Assembly: GCA_910580075.1 (NCBI GenBank)
Contig: CAJTVR010000091.1
Span: 6,128 to 18,420, forward strand
Origin: an uncultured Eubacterium sp.
GTDB lineage: Bacteria; Bacillota; Clostridia; Lachnospirales; Lachnospiraceae
Direction of reading: 5' to 3'
DNA: 12,293 bases
This document shows, one piece after another, positions 6,819-12,293 of this stretch (its first letter is position 1; each line of letters begins with the position of its first letter). A program made the position numbers and the translations under genes. Below the pieces are notes generated by a model that saw nothing but the letters and a program-made list of their open reading frames with translations, made no database searches and was not told the origin of the DNA.

Positions 6819-6857
6819 GGGGACGGGCAGGCTTTCCCCGCTCCAGGCGGCACAGTC
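6819..6857 (+). repeat. Repeat copy C (GC-rich)
   Basis: This begins GGGGACGGGCAGGC and ends CGGCACAGTC. Aligned with the reverse complement of 6617-6656 it matches 37 of 40 positions, with one single-base gap and two transitions. It has the same orientation as copy A. The family resembles REP/BIME or miniature inverted-repeat elements, but no transposase lies nearby. Confidence 0.85.
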
Positions 6858-6899
6858 TTTGCGGCCGTCAGCTAAAAATAACATCCTTCCTAATGTCAT

Positions 6900-6943
6900 G
6901 CCAGCCGGACGCCGGATAGAGAATAAACGTCCGGCTGCCTGGC
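6900..6943 (-). terminator. GC-rich hairpin after the mannosidase gene (weak terminator candidate)
   Basis: AGCCGGACG (6903-6911) pairs perfectly with CGTCCGGCT (6928-6936) around a 16-base loop. Three further G-C pairs (6900-6902 with 6941-6943) form across a 4-base bulge. It starts about 12 bases after the mannosidase stop codon. On the minus strand the stem is followed by GGCATGACATTAGG rather than a U-run, so it may stabilise the mRNA 3' end or cause a pause rather than terminate. Read-through to yesL remains possible. Confidence 0.45.
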
Positions 6944-6954
6944 GTTCTGACAGT

Positions 6955-9900
6955 CTATATTTCTAACAGAATTGTCTTAATTTCATATGCATGCAGTTCT
7001 ACACAGATCTCATCCGACGCAAATGCCGTAACCGCACGCTCCCGCAAATCGCATTCTGCCCATGCCTTCCAGGAAAATCCGGTCTTTACCGTCACCTGCT
7101 GCCTTGATCCGGCAAATTCATGGAAGCGGATTACCAGATACCTGCCGTCTTCTGACTTTTTCACAGCATCCAGTTCAATCTGATCATTATCAAATGATAA
7201 GAAGCTGTCATAGGAAAGAGCACTCTGTCCGTTTACCGCCAGCATCGGCTGGTTTAATGCAAATGCTTCCTGAACAGTCCTGCCTTCTACAAAATCTCCT
7301 TTATGCGGAAGCAGCGAGTAGGTAAATACATGTTCACCCTGATCCTGCAGATAATCAGGATTGGTACCGGCACGCAGCAGGGAAATCCGCATCACATTGT
7401 CTTTGATATCATGGCCGTATTTGCAGTCATTTAAAAGACTGACGCCGTAATCTCTTTCAGACAGATCTGCCCAGCGGTGTGCCACTGTTTCGAATTTTGC
7501 CATATCCCAGCTCGTATTCCAGTGGTTCGGGCGTCTTACATTGCCGTACTGCACGTCAAAGGTTCCGTATGTGGTACGTACGTCTGCCGGAAATGCTGCT
7601 TTTAAAAGCTGGTGCTGTTCATGGAAATCTACATCCGTCTTAAAATCAATTCTGCGGCTTGTGCTGTATAAAATCATATCCTGGCGGATATAAGAATTCA
7701 TATATTTCCATTCCATATGAACAGTTAAGCGCAGCGGCCCTGTCTGTGTGATTTCAAAAACCGTAAGCTGTACAATTTCGCGCATCTTTTCCTGATAAAA
7801 AATATCAATGTCCCATGCATCGTTATCCAGCGGCTTGTCTTCAAACACCTGCAGTACATTTCCCCTCTGCCCCTGCGGGAGCACATCGCGGGAATATGTT
7901 TTATCATATAATTTTGCAATCTGTCCGTACTGGTTTAAGGAAATCTGGTAATACGGCGTTTCGATTTCCCTGCCATTGACTGTAAATACAGAATTTGGCA
8001 TATCCTGCCTGGCAGCTTCAAACACAATTGTTTTTGTCCCCATCGCCGGAACGTCTCTGACTTCTACATAAGTCACGCCGTGTCCTTTCTGCGAAACCAG
8101 CTCGTTTCCGTCTGCATCCCGGTAAATACCTTCCGCTTCGCCTTCCAGAGTCACGATCTCATTTAAATTCCAGCCGGAAGCATTGACGACCGTGTATGTG
8201 TTTTCTTTCTGCACAAACAGGTTCTGGCATGCCTGCTGTTCTACGCTGCGGGCTGTTTTTTCTATAAATTTATAATCTTCTCTTGCATCCTCATATACTT
8301 CATGAATTGAAGAACCCGGGATAATATCATGAAACTGGTTTGTCAGGATGTGTTTCCATCCTTTTGTCAGCTGCTCCTGCTGCGCCTTTTCAATACTGCC
8401 TGCCAGAAGGGCATCCATAACCGTCAGCCATTCTGTCCTGCGGTAAAGCAGTTCCATTTTGCGGTTCATGCGTTTGTTATAACCCTGGCTTGTATACGTG
8501 CCGCGGTGATATTCCAGATACAGCTCTCCGTCCCATGTATGGATGTACTGGTCTGTATGTTCCACAGTATCCTGCAGTTTCTGGAAATATTCCCGTGCCG
8601 TAGATATTTTTACATTTGGAAGACCCGGGATTTTATCCAGCCTCCTGCGGTACTCGAGCATATCACGGTTCACGCCGCCGCCCCCGTCGCCAAATCCAAA
8701 GGAAATCAAGAGGTCTTTATTCAGCTGTTTGTCACGGTAAGAGTCCCATACCCCTTTTACCGTTCTTGGAAACAGCTTGCCGTTATAGGTATAAAACCAC
8801 GAATCTCTCGGATTGCATGGTTCCGGTGTCGTAATAAAATGGGTCAGTACCTCGCTGCCGTCAATTCCTTTCCAGATAAATGTATCATGCGGCATCCGGT
8901 TGTACTGGTTCCAGCTGATTTTGGTCGTCATAAACGTATCGATTCCGGCCTTTTTCAAAATCTGCGGCAGTGCCCAGGAATAACCGAATACATCCGGAAG
9001 CCACAGATAATGGACATCTTTGCCAAACTCATCCATGAGAAATCTGCTGCCGAGCAGAATCTGCCTGGTCAGCGATTCCCCGCTTGTCAGATTGCAGTCT
9101 GCTTCCACCCACATAGCGCCGTCTGCTTCCCAGCGTCCTTCTGCGACCCTTTTTTTGATACTTTCATAAATCTCCGGAAACTCTTCCTTCATATACTCGT
9201 ACAGCTGCGGCTGGGTCTGGAGGAAAATATATTCCGGATACAGCTCCATCAGGCGCAGAACCGTCGAAAACGACCGGGAACATTTTTCCCTTGTATGTTT
9301 TAACCTCCACAGCCATGCCGTATCGATATGGGTATGCCCCACACAGTATACGTGAATCATGGAATGTTTATCCATGGAATCTATGCTTTCATTCAGCGCA
9401 TCGTCCGCCTGATGCAGCGACTCATAAAAAGTCCCGCTGCCCGGAGCAGACCAGTCAATACAGTGGCAGGCACCGTCAAGCGCTTTTAACAGCTCCTGCT
9501 TTTCCGGCTGGGAATCATCCAGCTCCAGTATCGTCTGGTGTACCATAGACGCCATATAATAAAAATCATCCGTTTTTTCATCCAGCCAGGCCAGATCTGC
9601 ACGTGCAATCTTATGTTCCTGTTCTGCCGGAATCCCGCCGCCTTCCAGGCCGGACCACAGACGAATCGAAAGATCCACATCCGTTCCGCAGAGTGTGTCA
9701 TCCAAAAATACCTCTTTATGATTTACATCCACACCCTGGTACATCACTCCGTTTACATAGAGCATCGATTCAAAACCAGAATTATTTCCTGCGCCTGTAT
9801 TGCCAAAATCAAATACACAGACGACTTTTTTTCCTTTCCATTCAGACGGCACAGAAATGACTTTATGAAGCCATAAATAACGGTCTCTTCCCTTCCATGT

Positions 9901-10068
9901 CTCTCCTGTTTTTATCGTTTCGCATGCCTGAAAGGACGGAATCTTCGGATTCACTGCCCTCTGGCAGTCTTCAGCTGCTTCAAAACTTTCAAATCCTATC
10001 ACATCCCTGTAACGGTATGGCTCTGTTTCGCTGATTCGTCTTTCTAATTTTCTTTCTGTTAAAAACAT
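6955..10068 (-). CDS. Alpha-mannosidase, glycoside hydrolase family 38 (cytosolic MAN2C1/AMS1-like architecture)
   Basis: This retaining, metal-dependent exo-alpha-mannosidase should release mannose from imported alpha-mannosides or N-glycan fragments. The 1037-residue protein has no signal peptide, so it acts in the cytosol. An N-terminal beta-rich domain (about 1-235) contains GETWKGRDRYLWL. The catalytic domain starts near 238. Zinc ligands, by comparison with GH38 structures, are H247 and D249 (HTHIDTAWLW), D359 (LPDVFGYS, also the nucleophile) and H580 (NQFHDIIPGSS). D461 in FGDGGGG is the likely acid/base region. WVEADCNLTSGES (320-332) and EYHRGTYTSQ (519-528) are further family signatures. 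The helical middle domain is at about 505-600 and C-terminal beta-sandwich domains fill 600-1037. Length matches the cytosolic 1040-residue class rather than the shorter streptococcal type. The ATG is preceded by a perfect AAGGAGG (10074-10080). It has its own promoter at 10139-10167. Linkage specificity (1,2, 1,3 or 1,6) cannot be read from the sequence. Confidence 0.96.
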   Translation of the reverse strand: MFLTERKLERRISETEPYRYRDVIGFESFEAAEDCQRAVNPKIPSFQACETIKTGETWKGRDRYLWLHKVISVPSEWKGKKVVCVFDFGNTGAGNNSGFESMLYVNGVMYQGVDVNHKEVFLDDTLCGTDVDLSIRLWSGLEGGGIPAEQEHKIARADLAWLDEKTDDFYYMASMVHQTILELDDSQPEKQELLKALDGACHCIDWSAPGSGTFYESLHQADDALNESIDSMDKHSMIHVYCVGHTHIDTAWLWRLKHTREKCSRSFSTVLRLMELYPEYIFLQTQPQLYEYMKEEFPEIYESIKKRVAEGRWEADGAMWVEADCNLTSGESLTRQILLGSRFLMDEFGKDVHYLWLPDVFGYSWALPQILKKAGIDTFMTTKISWNQYNRMPHDTFIWKGIDGSEVLTHFITTPEPCNPRDSWFYTYNGKLFPRTVKGVWDSYRDKQLNKDLLISFGFGDGGGGVNRDMLEYRRRLDKIPGLPNVKISTAREYFQKLQDTVEHTDQYIHTWDGELYLEYHRGTYTSQGYNKRMNRKMELLYRRTEWLTVMDALLAGSIEKAQQEQLTKGWKHILTNQFHDIIPGSSIHEVYEDAREDYKFIEKTARSVEQQACQNLFVQKENTYTVVNASGWNLNEIVTLEGEAEGIYRDADGNELVSQKGHGVTYVEVRDVPAMGTKTIVFEAARQDMPNSVFTVNGREIETPYYQISLNQYGQIAKLYDKTYSRDVLPQGQRGNVLQVFEDKPLDNDAWDIDIFYQEKMREIVQLTVFEITQTGPLRLTVHMEWKYMNSYIRQDMILYSTSRRIDFKTDVDFHEQHQLLKAAFPADVRTTYGTFDVQYGNVRRPNHWNTSWDMAKFETVAHRWADLSERDYGVSLLNDCKYGHDIKDNVMRISLLRAGTNPDYLQDQGEHVFTYSLLPHKGDFVEGRTVQEAFALNQPMLAVNGQSALSYDSFLSFDNDQIELDAVKKSEDGRYLVIRFHEFAGSRQQVTVKTGFSWKAWAECDLRERAVTAFASDEICVELHAYEIKTILLEI

Positions 10069-10138
10069 ACTGTCCTCCTTGAACTGCTGTCCGGCCCGTG
10101 TTTTTGAAGCGGGGAATTTCTATATTTCATATGATGTC

Positions 10139-10167
10139 ATTCTATGATATGCCCGTAAAATTATCAA
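10139..10167 (-). promoter_or_regulatory. Sigma-A-type promoter of the mannosidase gene
   Basis: On the minus strand TTGATA (10162-10167) and TAGAAT (10139-10144) are separated by exactly 17 bases. The predicted start near 10132 gives a leader of about 64 bases to the ATG. It lies between the terminator of the upstream transporter gene and the mannosidase ribosome binding site, as expected for an independent unit. Confidence 0.7.
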
Positions 10168-10178
10168 TTCTGAGAATT
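10166..10178. promoter_or_regulatory. Palindromic operator-like site overlapping the mannosidase -35
   Basis: AATTC-TGA-GAATT is a perfect 5-bp dyad around a 3-base centre. Its left two bases belong to the -35 hexamer of the mannosidase promoter. A repressor bound here would block RNA polymerase; an activator would be placed at the -35 edge. It does not match the 21-base direct repeats seen at the permease promoter, so it may be read by a different regulator. Confidence 0.45.
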
Positions 10179-10255
10179 CTAGTTTTTATGAACATTTTTC
10201 AGAATGCTAAATCAGGCTGCTGCATTTCTCCTGGCAGAACCGTCTTTCTTATATC

Positions 10256-10283
10256 AAAAGGCCGGGATAACGCGATCCCGGCC
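10256..10283 (-). terminator. Intrinsic terminator of the APC transporter gene
   Basis: GGCCGGGAT (10260-10268) and ATCCCGGCC (10275-10283) form a perfect 9-bp stem with a 6-base loop. In the minus-strand transcript four U residues and then GAUAU follow. It begins 11 bases after the transporter stop codon and separates that gene from the mannosidase unit. Confidence 0.85.
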
Positions 10284-10294
10284 ATATAGAGTAT

Positions 10295-11722
10295 TTATCT
10301 TCTCTCTTTTTCTCTTTTTGCAAGGTAAGGCATAATCATGCCCAGTGCTGTGAGCACTACCGGAGTAATGATATTCAGCGCCATTGTAAACATATCTGTT
10401 GAATACATACCCAGTATACAGCATGCTGCCGTCAGTACAAAACACCATGCACCAAAAAATTTGGCAACGGCCTGGTTTTTTACAAACCGGTACTCTGCAG
10501 GTATTGTATCATACGCTTTTCGAAGTGCCAGATAAGCAACAAATACCCATAAGTAACGAAGCGGCATACATACAGAATTCAGTTTTGTAAGCTGTGCCAG
10601 TACAGCCGCTGCTCCTGGTACAAACGACTGGATCAGAATAATACTTCCTGATAATGCAATAATCAGCTTGATTCCGTTTACATATGCTCCGTTTTCATTT
10701 CTCTTAAGCATCACGCTTGGAACAAATTCTCTGGCATCTTCATTATCCAGCAGCATGCGCAGCGGTGCATCAATGCTGACTACCAGTACTGCAAACTGGC
10801 CAATCATATTACAAAGTGCATACAGTACTAAAAGGAAATCCCCCAGCCCGTAATACTGGCCCAGTTTCTGGAATGCCCAGTAAGAGCCGTTCGATACATA
10901 GGAATTAAACACATCCCCGCTGCTGTTAATCACTGTCGGGTCAAACATCATGCCCATGGCTATCGTTCCAAGAATCGCACACACTACAACCATAACGGCA
11001 AGCATAATCATGCCTTTTGGAAACCCTTTTGCCGGCTTTTCTACTTTATTAACATACGGAGAAATCTTCTCACATCCTCCGACTGCAAATACAAGAATGG
11101 ACAGAGATGTAAAATAGCCTGCATTAAACTGCGGAATCAGGTTCTTAATACTGAAATCCATAGAGACGAATCCGCCGTTTGGATTAATTGCCGGAGCTGC
11201 AAACATCATGATAATGTACAAAATAGACATGATAAACATACTGGTTCCCGCAATAGATGCCAGTTTCTTAAGAGGATTGAGTCCCTTGCTTGCTACCCAG
11301 CAGAAAAATAAAAAGACTGCCAGTGTCGCCAGCTGTACACCGATGGTCGGAAACGTATCATATGTCTCCGCATTACGGAATACTGCCCAGCTGAGAGCTT
11401 TCAATCCGCCGCTGCCTTTGCTGGCAATATAAGTAATATGGCATGCCCAGTAAGTCCATCCTGCATAGTATGCAAGTTTTGGTCCCATTGTATTATGAAT
11501 CCAGGAACTGACACCGCCGCCGGATGTCTTAAACGCAGAGCCAAGCTCCCCGACCATCAGCGTATACGGTACAAAATAAAGTACAAACATTAAAATCCAG
11601 CTGAAAATTACCTGAATTCCGTTAAAATATACAAAACCGTTTAATACATTTCCAAATCCCCACACACCTGAAAATGCAATAAACGCCAGTGTATACCAGG
11701 TCATCTTTTTTGAATCTTTCAT
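10295..11722 (-). CDS. APC-superfamily amino-acid-type permease (possibly glutamate:GABA antiporter-like)
   Basis: This is a secondary transporter of the inner membrane. The 475-residue protein has about twelve hydrophobic segments and no large soluble domain. The first segment carries the broken-helix glycine motif of the APC fold (SGVWGFGN at 18-25). The pattern GELGSAFKTSGGGVSSWIH after the second segment (about residues 57-75) is the conserved GE(L)..AFP.SGG-like region of amino-acid permeases, here with K-T in place of P. The sequence resembles the YjeM/GGA branch, but substrate cannot be assigned and could be an amino acid or an amine. The ATG follows GGAGG (11730-11734) at 7 bases. The gene has its own promoter (11846-11874), a long dyad in its leader and its own terminator, so it is a separate unit from the glycan genes. 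Its link to the mannosidase is only positional. Confidence 0.88.
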   Translation of the reverse strand: MKDSKKMTWYTLAFIAFSGVWGFGNVLNGFVYFNGIQVIFSWILMFVLYFVPYTLMVGELGSAFKTSGGGVSSWIHNTMGPKLAYYAGWTYWACHITYIASKGSGGLKALSWAVFRNAETYDTFPTIGVQLATLAVFLFFCWVASKGLNPLKKLASIAGTSMFIMSILYIIMMFAAPAINPNGGFVSMDFSIKNLIPQFNAGYFTSLSILVFAVGGCEKISPYVNKVEKPAKGFPKGMIMLAVMVVVCAILGTIAMGMMFDPTVINSSGDVFNSYVSNGSYWAFQKLGQYYGLGDFLLVLYALCNMIGQFAVLVVSIDAPLRMLLDNEDAREFVPSVMLKRNENGAYVNGIKLIIALSGSIILIQSFVPGAAAVLAQLTKLNSVCMPLRYLWVFVAYLALRKAYDTIPAEYRFVKNQAVAKFFGAWCFVLTAACCILGMYSTDMFTMALNIITPVVLTALGMIMPYLAKREKERR

Positions 11723-11754
11723 TATGTTTCCTCCAATGTTCTTTTATTCAATTT

Positions 11755-11768
11755 CCATATCAATATGG
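11755..11768. promoter_or_regulatory. Short palindrome in the APC transporter leader
   Basis: CCATAT-CA-ATATGG is a perfect 6-bp dyad with a 2-base centre, followed at 11769-11779 by a further ATNATGGAT copy. It lies about 20 bases upstream of the ribosome binding site. As RNA the 2-base loop is too tight for all pairs, so a DNA-binding site is more likely than a hairpin. Confidence 0.3.
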
Positions 11769-11779
11769 ATAATTATGGA

Positions 11780-11839
11780 TGACTTATGTCAAAAATGCAC
11801 GCTGCCTGCCAGATGACAGGCATATATTTGCATAAGTCA
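11780..11839. promoter_or_regulatory. 60-base dyad at the predicted 5' end of the APC transporter mRNA
   Basis: TGACTTATG (11780-11788) and CATAAGTCA (11831-11839) are perfect complements. Pairing continues imperfectly inward (CAAA with TTTG after a bulge), and a GCCTG/CAGGC stem (11804-11808, 11817-11821) sits at the tip. The outer edge coincides with the predicted start of transcription, so the whole structure would be the first 60 bases of the mRNA. The left arm is also a near-palindrome by itself, TGACTTATGTCA, and its reverse complement matches TTGCATAAGTCA at the right arm in 10 of 12 positions. Two operator copies in inverted orientation are therefore an equal possibility. Confidence 0.6.
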
Positions 11840-11845
11840 GTAATC

Positions 11846-11874
11846 AATATAACATATAAATCTGCTATTTTCAA
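11846..11874 (-). promoter_or_regulatory. Sigma-A-type promoter of the APC transporter gene
   Basis: On the minus strand TTGAAA (11869-11874) and TATATT (11846-11851) are separated by 17 bases, with a TG one base before the -10 (extended -10). This is the best promoter match in the window. The predicted start is near 11839. Confidence 0.8.
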
Positions 11875-11883
11875 CAATATATT

Positions 11884-12240
11884 TTAAAATCCAGGTATAT
11901 CCGTTTTCCGGATACTCAGGCTCTGCAGAATCTGGATGTATGGAAATTTATCATTGGCCGGAAGGTATGAGTTATCCGATAAGTATAGATTAACCGGACG
12001 CTGGGAAGAATTTCTATAGATCTGTCCGGCTTCCAGCTGTCTGTGACAGAGCAAACGTCCTGCTCTGCCTGGCTGTGGAAAGAGAAACATCATGCTGGCA
12101 GACCGCAGCACAAAAGCGGCTGACGGCCGGCAGTGGAAGAATACACATCCAGCTTCCGTGTTTTCGGAATATGTCTGGAAAATAGCATCCAGGCAGACAT
12201 ATAAGTTAAGTTCATCCAGTACCAGCCGGGGCGGAGACAC
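11884..12240 (-). CDS. Doubtful small ORF, unrecognised hypothetical (118 codons)
   Basis: This is an open frame from a GTG at 12238-12240 to a TAA at 11884-11886. AAAAGGA lies about 5 bases upstream of the GTG, and codon choice (frequent CTG, CAG, GAT, CGG) is not unlike the neighbouring genes. The product matches no family I know: it has no clear domain, is rich in Ser, Arg and Cys, and lacks a hydrophobic helix or helix-turn-helix pattern. The same DNA is rich in local inverted repeats, for example CAGAGCA-(7)-TGCTCTG at 12047-12067 and GCTGGC/GCCGGC at 12094-12131. That suits a structured or repeat-derived non-coding stretch just as well. The stop lies 10 bases before the -35 of the APC transporter promoter. 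I list it as possible, not likely. Confidence 0.2.
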   Translation of the reverse strand: MSPPRLVLDELNLYVCLDAIFQTYSENTEAGCVFFHCRPSAAFVLRSASMMFLFPQPGRAGRLLCHRQLEAGQIYRNSSQRPVNLYLSDNSYLPANDKFPYIQILQSLSIRKTDIPGF

Positions 12241-12293
12241 TTTTTCCTTTTTCTGTGACTCCGGAGAACAGTTAGAAATTCTTAATTTTCTGC
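12241..12293. other. Right edge of window, nothing recognised
   Basis: This is an AT-rich stretch with a pyrimidine run (TTTTTCCTTTTTC) and no gene, promoter or repeat that I can support. It may be the upstream region of the doubtful ORF to its left or the end of a gene beyond the window. Confidence 0.4.

Larger units (their letters stand above)
6437..6954. other. Long intergenic region (about 515 bases) with repeats, no credible gene
   Basis: Short open frames exist on both strands, but they are generated by the GC-rich repeats (recurring GQAFPAPGGTV-like translations) and lack ribosome binding sites. The region holds three copies of a repeat in alternating orientation (6473-6501, 6601-6656, 6819-6857). 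It also holds a GC-rich hairpin just after the mannosidase stop (6900-6943) and the ribosome binding site of yesL (about 6447-6452). I could not find a convincing promoter for yesL: AT-rich -10-like hexamers occur near 6548-6594 but lack a matching -35. Confidence 0.7.

Noticed and set aside
6411..6919. Several short open frames on both strands between the mannosidase and yesL
   Set aside because: They are products of the GC-rich inverted repeats (the same GQAFPAPGG-like peptide appears in more than one frame) and none has a good ribosome binding site.
8329..9303. Plus-strand open frame of 324 codons
   Set aside because: It is antisense to the catalytic domain of the GH38 gene, where the sense frame carries all family motifs. 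The translation is unlike a real protein and no convincing ribosome binding site precedes it.
12047..12067. tRNA anticodon arm (7-base loop on a perfect stem)
   Set aside because: No acceptor stem, D arm, T arm or TTCGA-like sequence at the right distances; the stem is 7 rather than 5 bp.

Overview
The window looks like part of a glycan-uptake locus from a Gram-positive gut-type Clostridia, most likely Lachnospiraceae. This is inferred from moderate GC content, strong AAGGAGG-type ribosome binding sites, sigma-A-like promoters, and the combination of LplB/LplC-type permeases with YesM/YesN and YesL (DUF624) proteins. No taxonomic marker gene is present, so the assignment is only to this level. 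All convincing genes lie on the minus strand, so transcription runs from right to left.

In transcription order the layout is as follows. A poorly explained leader region with a borderline small ORF (11884-12293). An APC-superfamily amino-acid-type transporter (10295-11722) with its own promoter, a long dyad at the predicted mRNA 5' end and a good intrinsic terminator. A GH38 alpha-mannosidase of 1037 residues without a signal peptide (6955-10068), with its own promoter. A 515-base gap carrying three copies of a GC-rich repeat in alternating orientation. A YesL-family membrane protein (5765-6436), then an intrinsic terminator. A YesM-type sensor kinase (3926-5698) and a YesN-type AraC response regulator (2346-3857), followed by a large terminator-like structure. 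Finally an LplB-type permease (1080-2042, TTG start) and an LplC-type permease (103-1065, GTG start). The far left edge is a 19-base tandem repeat that runs into the stop codon of the last permease. The solute-binding lipoprotein that normally completes this transporter probably lies just outside the window, to the left.

The likely biology is this. The YesM kinase senses an extracellular glycan-related signal and phosphorylates YesN. YesN then switches on the CUT1-type ABC importer, probably through paired direct repeats 21 bases apart at the lplB-type promoter. The imported alpha-mannoside oligosaccharide is trimmed in the cytosol by the GH38 enzyme. The substrate is inferred from the mannosidase alone. 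The APC transporter is adjacent but has its own promoter and terminator and need not belong to the pathway.

The least ordinary parts are non-coding: the tandem array at the left edge, the nested terminator structure after the response regulator, the terminator placed directly in front of the kinase gene, the triple inverted repeat upstream of yesL, and the operator-like dyads at three promoters. No tRNA, rRNA, CRISPR array, transposase or integrase was seen.
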